Shown here: piece by piece, positions 33,365 through 42,787 of the stretch
Numbering within the stretch: the stretch's first letter is position 1
How the letters are laid out: every line of letters starts with the position of its first letter
Assembly: GCA_010094025.1 (NCBI GenBank)
Contig: ML991795.1
Coordinates: forward strand, 186,001 to 250,000
Source of the DNA: Viridothelium virens
Taxonomy: Eukaryota > Ascomycota > Dothideomycetes > Trypetheliales > Trypetheliaceae
DNA: 64,000 bases
Direction: 5' to 3'
The notes under the pieces: model-generated
The model's database searches: none
Told to the model about the DNA's origin: nothing
Seen by the model: only the letters and a program-made list of their open reading frames with translations
Translations under genes and position numbers: made by a program

Positions 33365-34997
33365 TTACCCCTTCGCAGCTCCCGCCTTCACTAGCATGAT
33401 ATCCCCATCGCTCATCTCATAATCCTTCCCTTTTGTCATCACCTTTCCCTTCGCCTTCACTGTCGCCTCATCCCCTTCCTCTTTCAGGGTCTCGTAATTG
33501 TAGATAATCGCCTGGATGAATGTCTTCTCAAAATCGCCATGAATTACACCCGCCGCCGCAGGCGCTTTCGTTCCCGGTATCCGAATCGTCCACTGCCTGA
33601 CCTCGTCGGCACCGGTTGTGAAGAAGCTACCAAGACCGAGCGCCTTCCGCATCGTCATGATAACCTTAGGAAGTGCGGATTTGGCGCCAACGGCTTTGCA
33701 TTCTTCCTCCGCGGCAGCGTCGTCGGGGAAGAGGGTTAGGCGAGATTCGAAGGCGACGGAGATGGGGATGATGGGATCACCATCGGCGTTGTCTTTGACC
33801 CATTGGGCAATCTTGGGTAGATTCTTGTTCTTTTGTCGGATATAATCTTTCTCGGAAAGGTTGACGAGGAAGACGACAGGCTTAGCAGTGAGAAGGAATA
33901 GAGGGTTTATGACCTCGACCTGAATATGCTAGTCAGTGAAATTCGAATATTGCCGATGAATAAAACAATTGTCGTTGATCGGGAGGGATCAGGGTTGGAC
34001 GACATCTCAATATGCCTCTGTTGGATTGTGGTGAGACATTCAAAGAGCTGGGATTAGATCGAGCTTGTAGCTCTTGTTCATCATTGTAGCGTAAACTGCA
34101 AAGAAATTGTCGGAACAGTCGCATACCTCCTTCGGTTGCCAGTTATTTTTTCGGACGTCTTTCCCTGCCTTCAGATGCTCCAGAATCTTCTCGATCGTTG
34201 CTTGCTCCTCCAAGAGCTTCTTCATCTCTAGCGATTGGCCGCCCCTTCGTGTCTGCTTGACGAGATTCTCGTGGGCTTTCTCGACGAATTCAATATCCTT
34301 TATACGTAGCTCTTCGCCAATGATTTCGAGATCCCGTATTGGGTCTACATCGCCTTCGACACTATGGATGATGTAAGCTTCGCGGGGATTCGAAAGGCAC
34401 GAAGATGAACTCACTGTGTAATTTCGCTATCCTCGAACACTCTCACAACCTGCAAAATGGGATTAATACTTAGAAAACCTACGCCGAGCTGCTCGAATGG
34501 CCCATTAACACGAACCTGGAAGATGGCATCTACTGCCCGAATATGCGACAAGAAAGCATTCCCCAAGCCCGCGCCAGTGGAAGCGCCCTTCGTCAACCCT
34601 GCAATATCATAAACCGTCATGTTTGCAGGGACTCGCGATTTGGGCTTGTATTGTTCGCATAGCCAGTCAAATCGCTCATCTGGAACTATGACCTTCGCCT
34701 CTTCAGGATCAATTGTTGCATAGGGAAAATTTGCAGGGTTTCCAAGAGAGCATTTCGTGATGGCTTGAAAAAGAGTTGATTTGCCCACGTTAGCGAGTCC
34801 GACCTGGAAAATGTATCAATGCTGGATCTTTTGCTGGAAGGAGTTGTAATTTAGGTTGCCTACGCACGATTCCGCTCTTGAGATTGTTTCCTGGACGTCC
34901 AAGGAGGACCTTTTTCTCTTCCTATTGCATTCGTCAGTGCTAACTGAGCACAGAAGCACCGCGCTTTTTATCTGACCTGCTTCTTTTTTGGAGGCAT
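33365..34997 (-). CDS. OLA1: Obg-like ATPase OLA1/YchF
   Basis: Exons (minus): 34997-34977, 34921-34868, 34803-34516, 34449-34415, 34361-34127, 33919-33365; introns 55, 64, 66, 53 and 207 bp; 395 aa, the family's normal length. Starts [21 protein letters not shown]-loop GLANVGKST, switch block [20 protein letters not shown], and NLSE in the G4 position, where true GTPases have NKxD; this explains the ATP preference of YchF proteins. A coiled-coil hairpin follows, and the C-terminus is a TGS domain ([20 protein letters not shown] ... MLVKAG). It binds ribosomes and acts in translation and stress response. The fifth intron is four times longer than its fellows. Confidence 0.96.
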
Positions 34998-35529
34998 TTT
35001 GCGTTTCCTGCTTGCGAATGTCCGGTAGATAGGAGAGCAGGGAGAGGTTAGAGATCTTCCGAGGTGGAAAGACACAAGCCTGAGAGCAACAGCAGATCCG
35101 GCTGCTTTTGATGAAGAGTGTGAGAGAGAAGCGAAAAAGGTGGGTATAGTAAGATGGAAGCTCGTGATGGGTGAGGAGGCGCGAGTGGCCCTTTGACTGC
35201 CACTCTCACCAGGTTGAATGCCTGGATGAGGGTATCTTCGGTGAATAATGTGCTAGGACACAAGCTCAAAATTTAGCTAGTCGGAGTGTTGCTTGCAGGC
35301 CTATGTCGGCATTCTATCCCGCGGTTTCTCCGCCCCGCTATAGATGGGCTTCAACCGGGATGCTGGGAGCGCGGGCCAGATCGTCATCATTGACACAAGG
35401 CGAGTACATTCAGCTCTGCCAACACTACCTTTCCGTGCTTTCCTATGTACTGTATTTATAGAAAATTTCCATTTCTCCTTGTTCCTTCGAATCCTCTCAA
35501 CCCACAGCATCTATGTTAATGTTGGTTTG
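34998..35529. promoter_or_regulatory. Divergent promoter region of OLA1 and the PPPDE gene
   Basis: 532 bp between starts. The frame of the PPPDE gene is open from 35344, so part of this could be coding if an earlier start is used. No sites assigned. Confidence 0.45.
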
Positions 35530-36552
35530 ATGCCATCCAGCTCCTCATCCTCGTCACTCTTGTTTCCTGCCGCCGAGAAACCAGGCCCGAAACGCGGCTC
35601 CTCCTACTCTTCTTTCCGTTCAGATACTCCGCGTACGCCGATCGACGAAAACACGCCTCTAATGAGTGCACCACAAGCAGCCAAAAAGCAACGAAGCAGG
35701 AAGTCTGCCGCAGGCCGGCGGTCTACCGGGCAGTTGACAAAGACTGAAATACGTATCAATGTCTACGATTTGCTACCACCGTCGAGAGTGTCATCCATTC
35801 TCTGGAGTCTAGGAACTTCCCTTCTGCATTCCGGCGTTATAATTGGGGATAAAGAATATGCATTCGGTGGACATGATCAACCTGGCGTTAGTGGCGTATA
35901 CTGGACAAGACCACGACTAGAGCCTCCCGGCGGAACATTCAAGCTCGAGATTCTCCATGGCTTTTCCTATTTACCAGTCGAAGATATCGAGGGAATCGTC
36001 CGTGAGGTAAAGCGTCCAACACTCCTCGAATCTGTTCCGAAGCAATGCTGACACAATCTCTCTCCTTAGGTTTCTCAGAAATTTCAAGGTCCCTCCTATA
36101 ACCTCCTAACCAAAAACTGCAACCACTTCACATCTCACCTTTGCCACCGCCTCACTTCGCGTCGTGCTCCTTCATGGCTCAACCGTGCAGCCTCCATCGG
36201 CGTCGCACTCCCATGCCTCGTTCCCCGCGAATGGACCGATCTCGAACCCCCCGACCATGACACCGCAGCCGGTGAACTGCTCGACGAGGAGTCCGAAGAA
36301 GACAGCCACGATGAGCGCGCACCGATGATACGAGGGAACGAGAGAGAAAATTCGGGCGATGAAGAGCCTCGTAGATTATTAGCCGAGGAGGACATAAGCG
36401 AGGAGGAAGATGAAGAACATGAGAGGCGGCGGCGGAAGAGTGCAGCACTCAGCGCAGATAGGTTAAGGAGGGTGTCTTTTGCCAGAGACACAAGTGGAAG
36501 GGAGATGCCTGCTGCCGAGAGGGCGCCGCCGCCGACTATCAGGATCAACTGA
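35530..36552 (+). CDS. PPPDE-domain peptidase (DeSI-type desumoylating/deubiquitinating)
   Basis: Exons 35530-36006 and 36070-36552; intron 63 bp; 319 aa. The frame is open upstream to an ATG at 35344, but the start at 35530 (MPSSSSSSSLL) gives a more usual disordered N-terminus. The PPPDE domain spans about residues 75-195: INVYDLLPPSRVSSILWSLG, LLHSGVIIGDKEYAFGGH (catalytic His100) and LLTKNCNHFTSHLC (nucleophile Cys176), with both catalytic residues intact. The intron falls between them. The C-terminal 120 residues are acidic then basic and disordered. Such enzymes remove SUMO or ubiquitin by isopeptide cleavage; the substrate here is unknown. Confidence 0.9.
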
Positions 36553-36909
36553 AATGGAACTTTATCTCTGCGAGGGCTCCGAATGGCCACCTTCAGAAGC
36601 ATAGCGTGGGACATAGTCTTTCAGGGCCTTGGTGCACATATTGCAGCATAGGAGTTGTATTTATACAGTACTATACGGTGGAATTGCATCATGGCATTCC
36701 AAGATGGCCACGAGTTTTTGCTCGATCTTTAAGGCTGCATACAAAGACAGCCTATGACTCGTACCCTACTAATACGCAAATGTTTTGTTGGTACATAAAC
36801 ATGCGATGCTGTAGGCTTCTCACCTGGGGATGATGCAAACTGTTCCAAACGCAATCCCCCAAATCTTCCCCTGTCTCCTGAAGCCCATGCAAATCTCCAG
36901 AACACCCAC
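36553..36909. other. Convergent intergenic region
   Basis: 357 bp between the 3' ends of the PPPDE gene and uS11m; nothing recognised. Confidence 0.5.
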
Positions 36910-37734
36910 TTAACCCAGCCGCCTAGGTTTCGGACTCCTTGTCCCTCCAAACTTCAACCTCGTCGCATCCGTCACCTTATTGATCTTCCCCCTCACCCAC
37001 CGTCCCTCGCTCCCCAAAAGCACCTTGCTCACGGCCTCCCGCCCCGGCCCAAATCCGCGCAACACCACCTCCAGGTGCTCAATCTTTCCCATTATCCCTT
37101 TTTCCTGCAGTGTCTTGAGCATGTACGCCGCAAGCTGGTACGCTGCATCGTACGACCCTCTGCCGGCCTTGCGGAACCCGATGTTCCCCGCCGAGAGCGA
37201 GAGGATTGGGTTGCGCTGAGGTGAGGTGAGGGTGATGTGGGTGTTGTGCTTGGTGGCGTAGATGTGGAAGTGGTGTCGCATGGCTTCTGCTTGGGCCATA
37301 GCAGCGCCAAGGTTCGGGGGTGGCTCCGATCTCCTGCGGTTCAAGGCGTCGAACATTTCGCTGGTGAATGATTTGCTTGAGGAGCTGGGAGCGGAAAATT
37401 GCTGAGTCTGAGCGGAATCGTAATTGGGGTTGCTCATGCGGCGGTTGTATTCGTTCATGAGGGAGCTGGCCTCCCAGACGTTATTGGGTTTCTTCTGCTG
37501 ACGGTCGAACTGCTGCCCAAGACTATTAAGGCCTAGAGAAGCCGACAGAGGCGTTGCTCTCAGATTTCTGGGGTTTTCGGTGCTGTGCTCGTTATTATTG
37601 AGAGGTTGATCTTCCGCGCATCGAAGAGAGCTGGTCGAGAAAGGCTGCGAATAGCGTGATAGAAGATCACGGTGGTGGCGGCATGATGGACATATCCAAT
37701 AACGAGACAGACGTTGAAGTATTGTTTTTGTCAT
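36910..37734 (-). CDS. Mitochondrial small-subunit ribosomal protein uS11m
   Basis: Single exon, 274 aa. The N-terminus MTKTILQRLSRYW is basic and amphipathic, with FSTSSLRCAED nearby as a likely presequence cleavage zone. The C-terminal 125 residues are the uS11 domain: HITLTSPQRNPILSLSAGNI, FRKAGRGSYDAAYQLAAYML, LEVVLRGFGPGREAVSKVLL and TDATRLKFGGTRSPKPRRL. Between them lies a disordered linker of about 100 residues, as in other fungal mitochondrial S11 proteins. It binds the 3' domain of small-subunit rRNA at the platform. Head-to-head with TIM44, another mitochondrial gene, 259 bp apart. Confidence 0.93.
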   Translation of the reverse strand: MTKTILQRLSRYWICPSCRHHRDLLSRYSQPFSTSSLRCAEDQPLNNNEHSTENPRNLRATPLSASLGLNSLGQQFDRQQKKPNNVWEASSLMNEYNRRMSNPNYDSAQTQQFSAPSSSSKSFTSEMFDALNRRRSEPPPNLGAAMAQAEAMRHHFHIYATKHNTHITLTSPQRNPILSLSAGNIGFRKAGRGSYDAAYQLAAYMLKTLQEKGIMGKIEHLEVVLRGFGPGREAVSKVLLGSEGRWVRGKINKVTDATRLKFGGTRSPKPRRLG

Positions 37735-37993
37735 TTCGGTAGGCGGAGAACAGAAGCGTGCTGGGCAATTGAAAAAGAGTGCAGATAGTCATATTCAAGA
37801 GAGACCCGGCAGAGGATGGACGGAAAGTTTGGACGCGGAACTTTCCGACCGGGATGATCTCAACCTTCCTTTCGCAGAGGACTTTCAGCGAGCAACCTTT
37901 TCAGTGCCCCCCAACGAAACGTCAATCTAGAGGCATTTTTACGCTTTCTTGCTCCATTTCATTATACTGTTCTGGTCGTCTGCGGAGAGTAGC
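37735..37993. promoter_or_regulatory. Divergent promoter of uS11m and TIM44
   Basis: 259 bp between two nuclear genes for mitochondrial proteins; no specific site assigned. An in-frame ATG at 37949 for TIM44 would shorten it. Confidence 0.45.
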
Positions 37994-39804
37994 ATGAGAG
38001 CGCTCTTACAGGGTGCTGTGTCCGCCGGAACAGCTCGGTCTTTCGCCTCATCAGCCACTTCATCTACTCATGGCCGAACTGCAGCTTACAGACGGTTACA
38101 CACTGCGCTCATAGCCTCTGACCGCTCCCAGACTTCTTCATTTTCTTCTCGCTATCCGGGAGCAGATGCCATACGTTGCGAAAGCGCTTTACGTTCACCT
38201 TTCCTACCGCAATCCTTACTTCCTTCGCTCACCCACGCACCCACGAGAAGATGGATATCTTACCGAGATCTAAAGAAAGATGCAGGATCTAGTGAGGAGG
38301 AGAAAAAGAAGGAGCCCAAGCCAAAGGCAAGAGCACAGACAGAAGCTCGGAGCGAGCCTTCCAAATCAGAAACTGGACCGAAAGCGGCTTCTGCAGATGA
38401 ACCGTCTGAAGCGGAAAAGCTTTATCAAAAGTTCAGGGCAGAGGCTGATGCCGAAGAAGCCAAGTGGCGAGCAAAAAGCAAGAAGGCAGAGCCTGAGCAG
38501 GAGGAAGGCGAGGATGGAAATGAGAATAAAAAGGAGGAAGAGAAGAAAGCTCCGCCACCTCCACCTCACGGGAACAAATCTCCCTGGCAGGTCTTCACAG
38601 ACACTCTATCGTCCGAGTTCAAGGCTTCAAAGGAGTGGAATGAGTCTACAAAACAGTTGGCATCCTCGGCGCATGATTTTACTCAAAATGAGACTGTCAA
38701 ACGAGCACGAGATGCATACAAATCGACTGCGGATACAGCAGGTACAGTCACATCGGCTGTCCTCGGTGGTACCGGAAAAGCCATTGGCAAATCAGCTGCA
38801 TGGACTTGGGACTCGTCAGTAGTTCGAGGCTTGCGAAAGGGCGTAGGTGCTATGGGTGATGGCATAGAAAAAGCAACTCGCCCATTACGAGAGACCGAGG
38901 CTTACCAGAACGTCAAAAACACCATTGATGATGGCAGTTCCTCGAGATACGGAGGATGGTCAGACAGGGAGGAACGGAGAGCAAAGAGAGAGAAGAGGGA
39001 GCTTGAGGAGGCAAGGAGGACTGGCCGGCCACCAGGTCGACCAGCTGAAAAATTTGAGGAAGATCCAAAGTGAGCTTTCTACTTCATATTGTCATCTTTC
39101 ACAGAGGGCTTTAGCTAATTAATGTCAGTGCTGGTACGAACATCACGCTCCACAAAGACGCAGCTTGGAAGGAGTCCTGGCGTGATTTCCGTGATTCTAG
39201 CCGTCTCATGCAATCTCTCTTCTCCCTTAAATCTACCTACAACGAATCCGAAAATCCCCTCATCTCCACAGCTCGCGGTATCACCGATCGTGTTGCGGGC
39301 TTCTTTGCTGAAAATGAGACGGCTATGGTCGTGAAGAAATTTCGAGAAATGGATCCTGCATTTCAGCTCGAGCCTTTTCTCCAAGAAATGCGCGAGTACA
39401 TCCTCCCCGAAGTCCTCGAGGCATACGTTACGGGGGATGTGGAGACGCTCAAGCTTTGGCTTTCGGCAGCGCAGTATCAGGTGTATGCTGCATTGATGCA
39501 GCAGTATACGATCGCGGGGTTGAAATCTGATGGACGGATTTTGGATATCCGTAATGTGGAGGTCCTATCCGCCCGGATGCTCGATCCCGGGGAAATTCCA
39601 GTTTTCATCTTGACCTGTCGCACGCAAGAAGTGCACGTCTACCGGAATGCCAAGTCGGGTGACCTTGCTGCAGGAATGGAAGATAAGGTGCAGCAGGTCA
39701 CTTATGCCATCGGTGTGACGAGAATACCCGAAGATGTTAACAACCAAGAAACTCGAGGATGGCGATTAATCGAGCTTCAGAAGAGTGGGAGAGACTACAT
39801 TTGA
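37994..39804 (+). CDS. TIM44: Mitochondrial import motor subunit TIM44
   Basis: Exons 37994-39069 and 39129-39804; intron 59 bp; 583 aa. Residues 1-90 are Arg/Ser/Ala-rich without acidic residues at the start, a mitochondrial presequence; RRWISYRDLKK marks its end. A charged Lys/Glu linker (residues 95-185) leads to SPWQVFTDTLSSEFKASKEW and the Tim44 membrane-associated region. Exon 2 encodes the C-terminal Tim44 domain: FRDSSRLMQSLFSLKSTYNE, ENPLISTARGITDRVAGFF, FREMDPAFQLEPFLQEMREY and VEVLSARMLDPGEIPVFIL. Tim44 tethers mtHsp70 to the TIM23 channel on the matrix side. An earlier in-frame ATG at 37949 would add a hydrophobic stretch and is less likely. Confidence 0.96.
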
Positions 39805-40289
39805 TTCAGACTTGTCGTATTTTTTGGTCCTCGACGTTCTACTCTTATCGAGCGGCTTCTTCGTGTACCTTTTGGCATAAGGCGGCGTTCTGTCAACATT
39901 TCGGCTTCCGGTCGATCCTTGTTCTATTACTATTCTTCTAGATATTCGACGATACAGCCAGAGGGCTGTAAGTGAGGGTGATACCACGCGAAGTCCTGCA
40001 GGGTGGACAAAACCACTTTACTCCGCTCATGTAATATACATGTCAGACATATGAAGACTTGGTCGAAAGACCAAGTTTACCATTTTCCCCATTATCTTGC
40101 AGTTTTCCATAGTGATATCACGCCACGTCGGGAATATGCAGATCAACCTACAGATGTATCCGTTATGATCTAAAATATCTACCAAAAGCGTGAAGAGACC
40201 GGGCCAACTGAACGTAAGGGAATCACCGTATCAATGCCATGCTGAGCAGTGTCAGGATTAGGCGACAGCCATCAACGAATGCTCTTGTA
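39805..40289. other. Convergent intergenic region
   Basis: 485 bp between the 3' ends of TIM44 and SGT2; no gene recognised. Confidence 0.5.
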
Positions 40290-41591
40290 TCATTGCCCAC
40301 TACCTCTTCCCGCACCGCCCATTCCACCCATTAAATTTCTCGCCCTGTACACCACATGTTAGTTGGCCATTGAGGCAGTGTAAAATAATTCAAAAGGGAA
40401 CTTACAGTTCAGCAACACTGGGGTCGCTCATCAAACTATTCAAATCAGGCATGCCACCTCCTCCACCCCCTTGGCCACCTCCACCAAAGCTACTCGCCAG
40501 CTCCCTCAGGCGCGGATTACTCATGAGATTATTCATCGTCTCAGGATTCTGCATCACATTCTGCGCCATCTGCCTTAACATCGGATTATTCATCATCTCC
40601 GCAAAATTCGGCATGCCGCCTCCACCACCTGCACCTCCCGCTCCACCCCCTCCCATCCCCCCCAGCAAACTACTCAAATCCGGCATCCCACCACCCGCAG
40701 CACCTCCTGCTCCCTCCGCCACATCCGGACTCCTCGCCCTCGCATCCCCATCATCCACCGGCCCCCCCTCCTCCTGCACCCTCCTCCTCGCCGTCTCAAA
40801 CCCCTTCTTCATCGCCTCACTCCCCCCACTCCCCTCCTCCTCAATCCCCCTGCGATACGCCTCCATACTACCCTTCGCATCGCCCATCGCGAACCTCGCC
40901 AGCCCAAGCCGCGACCATGCCTTCGTGTAGTTCGGGTCGGCGGCGGTCGCCATCTCGGCGTCCTGCGCGGCGAGCGCGTGCTGCGCGGTTGCGCTGTACG
41001 CGGCGGCGCGGTTCGAGAGGTAGATGGGGTTGAGCGGCGAGAGGGTCAGGGCCTGCGTGTAGAGGTCGATGGCGCGGGAGGGGTCTTTTGCTTGCATCGC
41101 GGCGTTGCCTTGGGATTTCAGCTTCTCGGCTTCCGGGTTGGTGCCTTGGCCTGCGGCGCCGCTGCCGGGGGTGCTGCTGGTGGCGCCGGTGGAGGAAGAG
41201 GAGGTCCCGGGGGTGGTGGTGCTGGGGTTGGGGGAGGAGGATGGGTTGGAGGAGGTGGTGTCTTTGCCTTTGAGCTTTTCGTAGACGCCGTAGATGCTGA
41301 GCAGGTTTTGGCCGCCGAGGGCTTCTTTTATGGCGGCTGGGTCGGATGGGTCGATGTGGAAGCTCTCGGCGATGCAATTTTGGGCGATCTCGATGGATTC
41401 GCTCTCTTCGGGGCTGAGTGTGCCATCTTTAAGGGAGGTGGAGAGAAAGTCGTGGATTGCGAGGGCAAGGCGTTTCTGTGAGTCGGTGGGTGGCTTGAGG
41501 CAGAATGTTAGCTTAGAGCTGAGCTGTTTAGGGCCGTGGGAGCAGAGTCTATGCGAAATTGAGAATACGGATTGGAGAGACTGCTTACCAT
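40290..41591 (-). CDS. SGT2: TPR co-chaperone SGT2/SGTA
   Basis: Exons (minus): 41591-41589 (the ATG alone), 41475-40406, 40344-40290; introns 113 and 61 bp; 375 aa. After the lone ATG, exon 2 starts KRLALAIHDFLSTSLKDGTL, the N-terminal dimerisation domain that binds Get5. Three TPRs follow (AEKLKSQGNAAMQAKDPSRA; YLSNRAAAYSATAQHALAAQ; YTKAWSRLGLARFAMGDAKG), which bind Hsp70/Hsp90 tails. The C-terminal half is Gly/Met-rich (MPNFAEMMNNPMLRQMAQNV), the groove for transmembrane segments of tail-anchored proteins. The last exon adds ARNLMGGMGGAGRGSGQ. No other ATG precedes the dimerisation block in frame, which supports the ATG-only exon. Divergent from TMA20. Confidence 0.93.
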
Positions 41592-41839
41592 TCTGAAGTG
41601 TGAAGGGCGCTGTATGCGCTCCTAGGCTAGGTGTCGACGGATTGGAATGTGAGGAAAGGATGGTAGTGGTTTGAGGTTTGAGACTCGAGCAAATTCAGAA
41701 TGTTGTCACTGTGGCTGGAGCCTCGTGGGCAAGCCACTTTGGAAGATTCCCCGCCTCACAGTCGATTTCATGGTAGTGGGGCAAGTGCGAGCGTTAAAAG
41801 ATTCGTCCAAGATCCCGTCTCTGTGAACCCATCAACAAG
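41592..41839. promoter_or_regulatory. Divergent promoter of SGT2 and TMA20
   Basis: 248 bp between starts of two genes acting at or near the ribosome; no sites assigned. Confidence 0.45.
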
Positions 41840-42558
41840 ATGTTCAAGAAAGAGTGCGTAAACCGAGTTTCCAAGGAATCGCGATTGCTTAAACCTCTCA
41901 CAGCATACAACCAGGCGCGAAGACGAAAGTCAAATCCTCCGTCCAACGCGGCATCCGTGCCAAAGTCCTAGAGACGTACCCTCTCCTCGAACCCCATATT
42001 GAAGAAATCTTGCCCAAAAAATCACAAATTGATCAGACCAAGCTGTAATTGTTTTCCTTACTGAAGCTATCCCCACCTTCCCACCGAGCTGGTCGTCTGT
42101 CTGACAATTCTCTCTCCATGACTTTCAGACCAGATCGAGTCACCCTCTACACTCTTCCCTCCACCCCATTGTTCTGGCAACACATGGACGACCCGATCCT
42201 CCCGCACCTCACCCTTGTCCACAAATATCCGCACGCCTTCCACCGTCTACGCGTCGACCGTGGCGCCATCCGATTCGTGCTATCCGGCGCGACGCTCATG
42301 GTTCCTGGTCTCACGAGTCCTGGGGGAAGATTACCAGGAGAGGCGAAAGGGGGTGAGGGTGATGAGGAAGGGAGATGGGGAGAGAAGGACCTGAGCGAGG
42401 GTGAGATAGTGGTCATTGAAGCGGAGGGCAAAGAGAGTGCATGCATGGTGGGGGTGCTGAAAAGCGGGACCGGGGAGATGAAGAAGGTGAAGAAGGGAGT
42501 TGCGGTGGAGGGAGGGCACTATCTAGGGGATGGGTTGTGGAAATTACATCTGGACTGA
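41840..42558 (+). CDS. TMA20: Translation machinery-associated protein TMA20 (MCT-1, PUA domain)
   Basis: Exons 41840-41853, 41904-42044, 42129-42558; introns 50 and 84 bp; 194 aa. The 14-bp first exon encodes MFKKD and joins to IQPGAKTKVKSSVQRGIRAK, the conserved N-terminal domain; exon 2 ends with PKKSQIDQTKL. Exon 3 carries PDRVTLYTLP, FWQHMDDPILPHLTLVHKYP and the PUA domain (VDRGAIRFVLSGATLMVPGL ... GLWKLHLD). With Tma22 it removes deacylated tRNA from 40S subunits after termination. A Gly/Glu-rich insertion of about 20 residues (after SPGGRLPGEA) is longer than I expect for the family. Confidence 0.94.
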
Positions 42559-42787
42559 GAATACGACAATTTGAGAAAAGGTTAAGTGAGAAAGTCAGAG
42601 TTCTCTACTAGAATCTTGTGAAGCGGATAGAAGAGATTGAGACCATGATACCCAGCAGAGCTGTTCCGTCCGTGGTGAAATTGGGTAGACCATTTACGCC
42701 TTTGCCTGAAGTGCAAATCTATTGGCAACGCCCATCCCATGCGCCTTTAATACTGTTACCATCCCTTGTTGGTGGAAACTCGTCGCG
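42559..42787. other. Convergent intergenic region
   Basis: 229 bp between TMA20 and the CK2 beta gene ends; nothing recognised. Confidence 0.45.
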
